This document shows positions 57,882 to 64,000 of a stretch of DNA of 64,000 nt, piece after piece. Position 1 is the first letter of the stretch. The number at the start of each line of letters is the position of its first letter. Where the stretch lies: positions 124,001 to 188,000 of the forward strand of contig NZ_BJDM01000001.1 in assembly GCF_005405145.1 (NCBI RefSeq), given 5' to 3'. A program made the translations under genes and the position numbers. The notes under the pieces are model-generated. The model was not told the origin of the DNA, did not search any database, and was given only the letters and a program-made list of their open reading frames with translations. This DNA is from Paucilactobacillus kaifaensis. Its GTDB lineage: Bacteria > Bacillota > Bacilli > Lactobacillales > Lactobacillaceae.

Positions 57882-59198
57882 CTATGGCTTTAGTTCCATT
57901 TTAAGGTTTTGGACATCCTCTTGCAAATTATGATCGGATTGGAGCATTTCTTCAATTTTATCAATTGAATGTAAAACGGTTGTATGATCCTTGCCACCGA
58001 ACTCAGCACCAATTTTTGGTAGTGAGTTATCGGTTAGCTCGCGAGACAGGTACATCGCGATTTGGCGGGGAACAACAATTTGTTTGACTCTTTTTTTGCC
58101 CTTCAAATCTGTTTGAGAGATGTGGTAATAACCAGCAACTTTTTCCTGGATTAATGGAATTGTTAGAGCACTGGTGCCAGATAACTTCAAACCTTTAAGT
58201 GCGTCCGAAGCAAGGCTGGTAGTAATGATTGCTTTATTTAAGTGTGAATAAGCCTGTACCCGTGACAGTGCACCTTCGAGTTCACGGACGTTTGAGTCAA
58301 TTTGGCCTGCGATATAGGTTAGTGTGTCATTTGGTATATCAATCTGGTCGGCCTGAGCTTTACTACGCAAAATTGCAATTCGAGTCTCTAGGTCGGGAGG
58401 GGTGATATCAACTGACAATCCCCATTTAAACCGGGAAACAAGGCGATCTTGCAGTTTAGGGATTTCATTAGGCAAACGATCAGAGGTTAATACGATCTGT
58501 TTGTTTTCCTCATATAGCGCATTAAAAGTATGGAAGAATTCTTCTTGAGTTCCCTCCTTATCAGCGAAAAATTGAATGTCATCAACTAATAACAAATCTA
58601 AGTTTCGGTATTCTTGCCGAAACTGTTCTTGGGTTCCAGTTTGAATTGCATTGATAAAATCATTGGTAAAGGCTTCGCTGGTTACATATTTAACGCGTGT
58701 TTCACTATTGGTTAGTGTCATTTTGTTACCGATCGCATGCATCAAATGGGTTTTACCCAAGCCAACACCACCATAAAAGAAGAGTGGATTGTACATTTTA
58801 CCGGGTTCTTCTGAAACAACTAGGGCAGCTGCATGGGCCATTTGGTTACCCTTGCCAATCACAAATGTATCGAAAGTATAGCGAGGATTAAGCGCCGTAT
58901 TAACCTTAAAAGAAGGTTTGTTTTCAGGTGTGGAGGGGGCCGTTGATTCTTGTGCTTCGATGATGAAGCGCGGTTCGATTTTTGATGATGTTGCTTCAAA
59001 GGCGTAAAGGCGGAATTTATCAGTTAATGAATCGCGCCAATAATCTTTATGAAATGGTGTTGGTAACTCAATGGTTAATTGATCATTAGCTAATGAAATT
59101 GCTTTAGCTGGTTCAATTAAATTTTCATAGGTTACGCTGGAAACATCATTCTTAAACGATTCTTTAATTGTATCCCAGAGTGTTTCTAAATCAGTCAC
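57882..59198 (-). CDS. dnaA: chromosomal replication initiator DnaA
   Basis: 438 residues. Domain I ([20 protein letters not shown]) and a short linker lead to the AAA+ domain III with Walker [16 protein letters not shown] near residue 142 and Walker [26 protein letters not shown]. Domain IV carries the signature [15 protein letters not shown]...[16 protein letters not shown]. Somewhat short because domain II is reduced. GGAGGAG precedes the ATG. oriC boxes lie directly upstream. Confidence 0.99.
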   Translation of the reverse strand: MTDLETLWDTIKESFKNDVSSVTYENLIEPAKAISLANDQLTIELPTPFHKDYWRDSLTDKFRLYAFEATSSKIEPRFIIEAQESTAPSTPENKPSFKVNTALNPRYTFDTFVIGKGNQMAHAAALVVSEEPGKMYNPLFFYGGVGLGKTHLMHAIGNKMTLTNSETRVKYVTSEAFTNDFINAIQTGTQEQFRQEYRNLDLLLVDDIQFFADKEGTQEEFFHTFNALYEENKQIVLTSDRLPNEIPKLQDRLVSRFKWGLSVDITPPDLETRIAILRSKAQADQIDIPNDTLTYIAGQIDSNVRELEGALSRVQAYSHLNKAIITTSLASDALKGLKLSGTSALTIPLIQEKVAGYYHISQTDLKGKKRVKQIVVPRQIAMYLSRELTDNSLPKIGAEFGGKDHTTVLHSIDKIEEMLQSDHNLQEDVQNLKMELKP

Positions 59199-59220
59199 AA
59201 TAACTCCTCCTAAATAAAAC

Positions 59221-59600
59221 TACGTAAAATAGTTTAGCATGTCGTTAAAAAGTTTTCCACAGGGTTGTTGAAATTTAATTGTAATATTGCACAACGCTGT
59301 GTGGAAATTATCCACCAATGTGTGGATAAGCTGTTACTGACGTGATTTTGCTTGGTTATCCACAATTTTTTGTGGAAATAAAAGTCGGTGATACCAAGGG
59401 CCTTATTAGTTATCCACTGTTTTATACATAGTTGTGGATAACTTCTTCGACAGGGTGTTTATTTGTGATTAATCTAGGGAAAAAGCAGTGGATAACTCAA
59501 AATTAATTTACGAAAAGAAACAACGCTGTGGATTATTTCAAAGTAATTGTGGATAACTCAAAATTTATTTATTTATTTTAGGTGTTTATTATCACTTTTA
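59221..59600. other. origin of replication oriC (DnaA-box cluster with AT-rich unwinding region)
   Basis: Exact boxes at 59321-59329 (TGTGGATAA), 59356-59364 (TTATCCACA), 59433-59441 and 59548-59556 (TGTGGATAA). Near boxes are TTTTCCACA 59253-59261, TTATCCACC 59308-59316, TTATCCACT 59410-59418, AGTGGATAA 59487-59495 and TGTGGATTA 59527-59535. The AT-rich stretch 59557-59600 is the likely unwinding element. Lies between divergent dnaA and rpmH. Confidence 0.92.
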
Positions 59601-59604
59601 AATG

Positions 59605-59613
59605 TGCTAAGAT
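59605..59613 (+). promoter_or_regulatory. extended -10 promoter of rpmH
   Basis: TGC-TAAGAT at 59605-59613, start expected near 59620. Confidence 0.5.
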
Positions 59614-59688
59614 TGGTGGGTATTCTTTGGAAAGATCACCTTTTCGATTAATAAAAATCAAACTAATTGTTTTAGGAGGTGCTAAAAT

Positions 59689-59823
59689 ATGAAGCGCACA
59701 TTTCAACCAAAAAAGCGGCATCGCGCACGTGTTCACGGTTTCCGTAAACGCATGAGTACAAGTAACGGCCGTAGTGTATTAGCACGGAGACGTCAAAAAG
59801 GCAGAAAAGTATTATCTGCATAG
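59689..59823 (+). CDS. rpmH: 50S ribosomal protein L34
   Basis: 44 residues: [20 protein letters not shown], then [20 protein letters not shown] and VLSA, full L34. AGGAGG lies 9 nt upstream of the ATG. First gene to the right of oriC, followed by rnpA. Confidence 0.98.
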   Translation: MKRTFQPKKRHRARVHGFRKRMSTSNGRSVLARRRQKGRKVLSA

Positions 59824-59895
59824 GGGTCGTGACAAACTAGATTTGTCGCAATCCCTTTTTTCATATCTATAGGGCTAATTTTGGAGATTGTAACT

Positions 59896-60243
59896 ATGAG
59901 AAAGTCATATCGGGTTAAAAAAGAAAGCGAGTTTCAGCGAGTCTTTGAGACCCACAACTCGGTGGCTAACCGTAAATTCATTGTGTATACAATGGAAAAA
60001 CCAGGTCAAAAGCATTTTCGAATTGGGATTTCGGTTGGAAAAAAAATTGGAAATGCTGTTCATCGTAACTGGGTTAAACGGCGAATTCGCCAAACAGTGT
60101 TAGAGCTAAAAGAACAGATTAAGCCAAATTATGATTTTTTGGTAATTGCCAGACCGTCAGCTGATCAGATGACCATGGCGGAAACAAAACAACATTTAAT
60201 GCATGTATTGAAGTTAGCTCATCTAATCGAAGATGAGCATTAA
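59896..60243 (+). CDS. rnpA: ribonuclease P protein component
   Basis: 115 residues. MRKSYRVKKESEFQRVFETHNSVANRKFIVY and VSVGKKIGNAVHRNWVKRRIRQTV (the RNR-type basic motif) are the RnpA features. It supports the RNase P RNA in 5' tRNA processing. ATG at 59896 with GGAG 9 nt upstream is preferred over the TTG at 59881. Confidence 0.96.
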   Translation: MRKSYRVKKESEFQRVFETHNSVANRKFIVYTMEKPGQKHFRIGISVGKKIGNAVHRNWVKRRIRQTVLELKEQIKPNYDFLVIARPSADQMTMAETKQHLMHVLKLAHLIEDEH

Positions 60244-60258
60244 AGTGAGGAACGAAGC

Positions 60259-61092
60259 GTGAAAAAGCACTTAAAAAAATATTTGACCATTGCTAGTATT
60301 TTGTCTTTAGGATTGTTTTTAGCTGCCTGTTCCAATAAACCAATTAATAGCCAAAGTACTGGTTTATGGGATAAAGGCATCGTTTATAATTTCTCGCGAG
60401 CTATTATTTGGTTGGCACATACCTTTGGTGGGTATGGAATGGGAATTATTATCTTTACCATTATTGTTCGAATCGTGATTTTACCATTGATGATCTACCA
60501 AACACGGGCAATGCGTAAGACACAGGAATTACAACCTAAGTTAAAGGCACTGCAGAAAAAGTATTCATCTAAGGATATGGAAACAGTCCGCAAACTGCAA
60601 GAAGAGCAACGGAAGCTTTATTCTGATGCCGGGGTTAATCCGTTTGCGTCAATGCTACCGTTGATTGTGCAATTGCCAGTTATCTATGCTCTGTACCAAG
60701 CTATTTGGCGGACAGATGTGCTGCGGGGCGGATCATTTTTATGGTTAGAGTTAGGTCATCGCGATCCGTACTTTATTTTACCTATTTTAGCTGCCGTCTT
60801 TACCTTCTTTAGTTCATGGTTATCAATGGCGTCTCAGCCAGAAAAAAATAGTATGACCACAGCAATGACATGGATTATGCCAATTATGATTTTCTTCATG
60901 GCAATGAACATTTCATCAGCGATCTCACTATATTGGGTGGTTACGAATGCCTTTCAAGTGGGCCAAACATTTGTGATTCAAAATCCATTTAAAATTAATC
61001 GTGAGCGGGCTGAAAAAGAAGCAGCTGAAAAAGCACGTCGTAAAGCAATTGAAAAGGCGAAACGAAATGCACGTAAAAGTAGACGAAGATAA
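60259..61092 (+). CDS. yidC: membrane protein insertase YidC (lipoprotein form)
   Basis: 277 residues. Lipoprotein signal with lipobox LAAC (Cys24), then YidC core: FTIIVRIVILPLMIYQTRAMRKTQELQPKLKALQKKYSSKD, a second segment at LPLIVQLPVIYALYQAIW, and the Lys/Arg-rich tail. Inserts proteins into the membrane with or without SecYEG. GTG start with GAGGAA upstream. Operon with rpmH-rnpA. Confidence 0.96.
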   Translation: MKKHLKKYLTIASILSLGLFLAACSNKPINSQSTGLWDKGIVYNFSRAIIWLAHTFGGYGMGIIIFTIIVRIVILPLMIYQTRAMRKTQELQPKLKALQKKYSSKDMETVRKLQEEQRKLYSDAGVNPFASMLPLIVQLPVIYALYQAIWRTDVLRGGSFLWLELGHRDPYFILPILAAVFTFFSSWLSMASQPEKNSMTTAMTWIMPIMIFFMAMNISSAISLYWVVTNAFQVGQTFVIQNPFKINRERAEKEAAEKARRKAIEKAKRNARKSRRR

Positions 61093-61120
61093 ATAAAGTC
61101 TTCTTAAGTTAAATGTTCAT

Positions 61121-61161
61121 TAAAAAATGCTAGCCTCCGATGAGAGTTTAGCATTTTTTAA
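61121..61161 (+). terminator. terminator of rpmH-rnpA-yidC
   Basis: AAAAAATGCTA / TAGCATTTTTT hairpin. Confidence 0.8.
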
Positions 61162-61269
61162 TTTAACTGTAGGTTAAACTGAATGATAAATGATATAATC
61201 AGCGATGAAATTATTATTGATTAAATAAATTAGTAAAAATGATGGTACTTAGTTTTAGGAGGAGCCACA

Positions 61270-62070
61270 ATGGCTATTTTCACAGGAGAAACGGCAGCAC
61301 AAGCAATTGAAAATGGATTAAAAACACTTCATTTAACTCGTAACGAAGCTAACATCACAATTGTTAAAGATGCCAAAAAGGGGTTCTTGGGAATTAACAA
61401 ACAAGAAGCCGAGGTGGAAGTTAAATCGATTTTACCACAGCATACAGGTGGTGCTTTTTTGCATCCAGAGTTATCTAATGAAATTGCCAAAGAGAGTAAA
61501 TTCGATAACTTAGGTGGTGTGGATGAACACCAAGAGGCAATAGATGATGACGTTGAACTTGACCTGAGCCCGGCTGAGATTAAGCAACGCCAAGCAAAGA
61601 ATCAACTTAAGTTAGAACAGGCAGCACAACGTTTGGTTGATTACTTAACTGATATTTTAAATGTGATGCAAATTGAAATTGAACCTAAATTAACGATTGA
61701 ACATCAATTAATTAAAATTAATCTGACAACTGAAAAACAAGGGTTATTAATTGGTCATCACGGGTTAACCATCAATTCGTTGCAAACGATGGCTGTTGTT
61801 TTTTTGAATCAACATGGTGTGCAACATACGAACGTGATTTTAGATACTGACAACTATCGTAAGCGCCGTGAGGAAGTATTGGTTGGTGTGGCCAAGCAAG
61901 CGGCGACTGAAGCCGTGGCAACCGGAAAAGCGGTTTATTTAGACCCCATGCCAGCATTAGAGCGAAAACAAGTCCACCAAGCGTTAAGTGAAAACAAGTT
62001 TGTCCGGACCTATTCGCAAGGAGATGAACCGCGTCGTAGTTTGGTAGTCGCTCCAGCTAGCGAGATGTAA
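61270..62070 (+). CDS. jag: RNA-binding protein Jag/KhpB (Jag-N, KH, R3H)
   Basis: 266 residues. Jag_N domain 1-55 (AIFTGETAAQAIENGL, AKKGFLGINKQEAEV), an acidic linker, KH-like region 125-200 (LLIGHHGLTINSLQTMA), and R3H 205-265 (DNYRKRREEVL, RKQVHQALSE). In Gram-positive cocci and lactobacilli KhpB with KhpA binds many RNAs and affects cell size. ATG with AGGAGG. Own terminator downstream. Confidence 0.93.
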   Translation: MAIFTGETAAQAIENGLKTLHLTRNEANITIVKDAKKGFLGINKQEAEVEVKSILPQHTGGAFLHPELSNEIAKESKFDNLGGVDEHQEAIDDDVELDLSPAEIKQRQAKNQLKLEQAAQRLVDYLTDILNVMQIEIEPKLTIEHQLIKINLTTEKQGLLIGHHGLTINSLQTMAVVFLNQHGVQHTNVILDTDNYRKRREEVLVGVAKQAATEAVATGKAVYLDPMPALERKQVHQALSENKFVRTYSQGDEPRRSLVVAPASEM

Positions 62071-62140
62071 TGATTGACAATCTAAGCGATCCATTTTAGA
62101 ATAGTCACGATTATAATAAATTAATATTGGTAAAGTAGTG

Positions 62141-62192
62141 AAAGTGCTTTGACCGCGACCCAAATTGTGGGCGTGGAGTGGCGCTTTTTTTA
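62141..62192 (+). terminator. terminator of jag
   Basis: Hairpin AAGTGC...CCCAAATTGTGGG...GCGCTT followed by six T. Confidence 0.75.
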
Positions 62193-62241
62193 TTGCTATT
62201 AATTATTAGCAGTGAAATTCAGATTGAAGGGAGTTTAACTC

Positions 62242-63630
62242 GTGGAACAGACAGAGTTTGATACAATTGCAGCTATTTCAACTCCAGTTGGTGAAGGTGG
62301 TATTTCGATTATTCGAATTAGTGGTGACCAGGCCTTGACAGTTGCTGCGCGTGTTTATCACGGTCGTGACTTAGCAAAAGTTGCTAGCCACACTATTAAT
62401 TATGGTCGGATTATTGATCCTGAGACAGATAAAGAGGTCGATGAAGTCATGGTGTCCGTCATGTTAGCGCCAAAGACCTATACACGTGAAGATGTAATCG
62501 AGATTAACTGCCATGGTGGGCTAGTAGCGACCAATAAAATTTTGCAGCTAGTTTTGAGTAATGGTGCAAGGATGGCCGAACCAGGTGAATTTACTAAGCG
62601 AGCCTTTTTGAATGGTCGCATTGATTTATCACAAGCGGAAGCCGTGATGGATTTAATTCGTGCTAAAACGGATCGTTCCATGAAAGTAGCGTTAAACCAA
62701 TTAGATGGTGACTTGTCACGTTTGATCAAAAGCTTACGGCAAGATATTTTGGATGTGTTGGCACAAGTTGAGGTTAATATCGATTATCCGGAATATGATG
62801 CTGTAGAAACGATGACTACGAAACTATTGCAGGAAAAAGCAACAGAGCTACAGCAGCAGATCAAGCAATTATTGAGTACTGCTAAGCAAGGAAAAGTATT
62901 ACGAGAAGGTTTAGCGACTGCAATTATTGGTCGACCAAACGTAGGAAAGTCCAGTTTGCTTAACCGCCTGTTGCACGAAGATAAAGCTATTGTCACCAAC
63001 ATTGCTGGTACGACTCGTGATGTAATTGAAGAATACGTTAATGTAAATGGTGTCCCCCTCAAATTAATTGATACGGCCGGTATTCGCCAGACAACGGACC
63101 AAATTGAAAAAATTGGAGTTCAACGTAGTCGTAAAGCAATTGGAACGGCTGATTTAGTTTTATTATTATTGGACAGTAGTGAAGCTTTAACCAAAGAAGA
63201 TCGTGAGTTATTGGCTGATACGGCTGATACAAAACGAATTATTATTTTGAATAAAACAGATTTACCTAAAAAATTAAGTCGGGATGAATTGACCGAGTTT
63301 GTGAACGCCGATGAAATTATCGAAACTTCAATTTTACAAAATGCTGGGATGGACGAATTAGCTAAAAAAATTAGTCATCTATTTTTCAATGAAGGTATTG
63401 AAAGTAATCAAGGTAGTGTAATGGTAACTAATGCTCGTCATATTGGTTTGCTACACCAAGCGAGTGATGCGCTCAAGGATGTTCAAACGGGAATTGCGGC
63501 AGGGATGCCTGTTGATTTAGTTCAAATTGACATGACTCGTTGTTGGGATTTACTGGGAGAGATTACCGGCGATAGCTACCAAGATGAGTTACTAGATCAA
63601 CTATTTAGTCAGTTTTGTTTAGGAAAGTAA
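62242..63630 (+). CDS. mnmE: tRNA-modifying GTPase MnmE (TrmE)
   Basis: 462 residues. N-terminal THF-binding domain ([40 protein letters not shown]), G domain with [15 protein letters not shown] near 230, [13 protein letters not shown] and NKTD, and the C-terminal FCLGK with the conserved Cys. With MnmG it makes 5-carboxymethylaminomethyl uridine at the wobble base. GTG start with GAAGGGAG upstream. Confidence 0.98.
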   Translation: MEQTEFDTIAAISTPVGEGGISIIRISGDQALTVAARVYHGRDLAKVASHTINYGRIIDPETDKEVDEVMVSVMLAPKTYTREDVIEINCHGGLVATNKILQLVLSNGARMAEPGEFTKRAFLNGRIDLSQAEAVMDLIRAKTDRSMKVALNQLDGDLSRLIKSLRQDILDVLAQVEVNIDYPEYDAVETMTTKLLQEKATELQQQIKQLLSTAKQGKVLREGLATAIIGRPNVGKSSLLNRLLHEDKAIVTNIAGTTRDVIEEYVNVNGVPLKLIDTAGIRQTTDQIEKIGVQRSRKAIGTADLVLLLLDSSEALTKEDRELLADTADTKRIIILNKTDLPKKLSRDELTEFVNADEIIETSILQNAGMDELAKKISHLFFNEGIESNQGSVMVTNARHIGLLHQASDALKDVQTGIAAGMPVDLVQIDMTRCWDLLGEITGDSYQDELLDQLFSQFCLGK

Positions 63631-63657
63631 ACTAGTTAACGTTAGAGGAGAATGAAA

Positions 63658-64000
63658 ATGGATCAAGCTTTACCTTACAAAGGAAATGATTATGATGTCA
63701 TCGTTGTCGGTGCTGGTCATGCGGGTAGTGAAGCGGCGCTAGCAGCTGCTAGAATGGGCAATAAAACGTTATTAGTGACTATCAGTTTGGATATGGTTGC
63801 TTTTATGCCCTGTAATCCATCAGTTGGTGGACCGGCTAAGGGAATTGTGGTTCGGGAAATTGATGCCTTAGGTGGTGAAATGGGTCGCAATATTGATAAA
63901 ACTTACGTTCAAATGCGGATGCTTAATACTGGTAAGGGTCCTGCTGTCCGCGCACTAAGAGCGCAGGCAGATAAATATGCTTATCATACTGAAATGAAGC
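63658..64000 (+). CDS. mnmG: tRNA uridine-5-carboxymethylaminomethyl enzyme MnmG (GidA), 5' part
   Basis: Begins [20 protein letters not shown] and runs off the right edge after 114 residues. [22 protein letters not shown] is the FAD dinucleotide motif; [28 protein letters not shown] is diagnostic for MnmG. ATG at 63658 gives a 7-nt spacer from GAGGAG; the ATG at 63652 would be too close. It starts 27 nt after mnmE. Confidence 0.97.
   Translation, partial: MDQALPYKGNDYDVIVVGAGHAGSEAALAAARMGNKTLLVTISLDMVAFMPCNPSVGGPAKGIVVREIDALGGEMGRNIDKTYVQMRMLNTGKGPAVRALRAQADKYAYHTEMK

Overview
The window is a low-GC Gram-positive chromosome segment that crosses the replication origin. Gene content and order (rlmH, htrA, walJIHKR, then dnaB-rplI-gdpP, rpsR-ssb-rpsF, gyrA-gyrB-recF-yaaA-dnaN-dnaA, oriC, rpmH-rnpA-yidC-jag-mnmE-mnmG) are those of the Lactobacillaceae. 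Pyruvate oxidase, phenolic acid decarboxylase with PadR, an R-specific alcohol dehydrogenase close to the Lactobacillus brevis enzyme, an FLP-type Crp/Fnr regulator and a Ldh_2-type dehydrogenase fit a lactic acid bacterium. I cannot name the genus or species from the sequence alone. No insertion sequence, prophage, rRNA or CRISPR array was seen.

Layout. 1-8.5 kb (mostly minus strand): a GNAT acetyltransferase cut by the window edge, a candidate structured small RNA, an FAD/NAD(P)-binding protein, an ABC-2 exporter pair, membrane proteins, a MazG-like protein and glutamate dehydrogenase. 8.7-10.3 kb: an MHS-type transporter behind a leader with an Ile/Val-rich 12-codon peptide and competing hairpins. 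10.4-13.6 kb: a metal island (Dps-like protein, HMA-domain protein, P1B ATPase with an unusual CPG motif) in which two promoters carry the same FNR-type operator. 13.6-16.8 kb: padA/padR, an XRE regulator with a membrane tail, a DUF2188 protein and a UDG-family protein. 16.8-22.8 kb (plus strand): a T-box-controlled malate/lactate-type dehydrogenase, an alcohol dehydrogenase, an ABC-F ATPase, a TerC protein and an ASCH protein. 22.8-31.9 kb: mixed accessory genes including a proline iminopeptidase, AlkD, a TetM-like GTPase, the FLP-like regulator with its divergent partner gene, and a DUF2075 helicase. 32-45 kb: rlmH, htrA, the walRKHIJ envelope-stress operon, tRNA-Lys, and the pox/oxidoreductase operon. 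45-59.2 kb: replication and ribosome housekeeping genes on the minus strand. 59.2-59.7 kb: oriC. 59.7-64 kb: the rpmH to mnmG housekeeping operons on the plus strand.

How it works together. Housekeeping genes point away from oriC on both sides. To the left of oriC the accessory block has many plus-strand genes that run head-on to the fork. Three promoters share an FNR-type box at the same distance from the proposed -10. The window also encodes a matching FLP-like regulator with two cysteines and an ExxSR recognition helix, so a redox- or metal-responsive regulon can be read from the sequence. Two metabolic genes sit behind amino-acid-sensing leaders of different kinds (leader-peptide attenuator and T-box). 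Seven parS-like 16-mers and a second cluster of DnaA boxes 26 kb from oriC extend the origin domain across the whole left part of the window.
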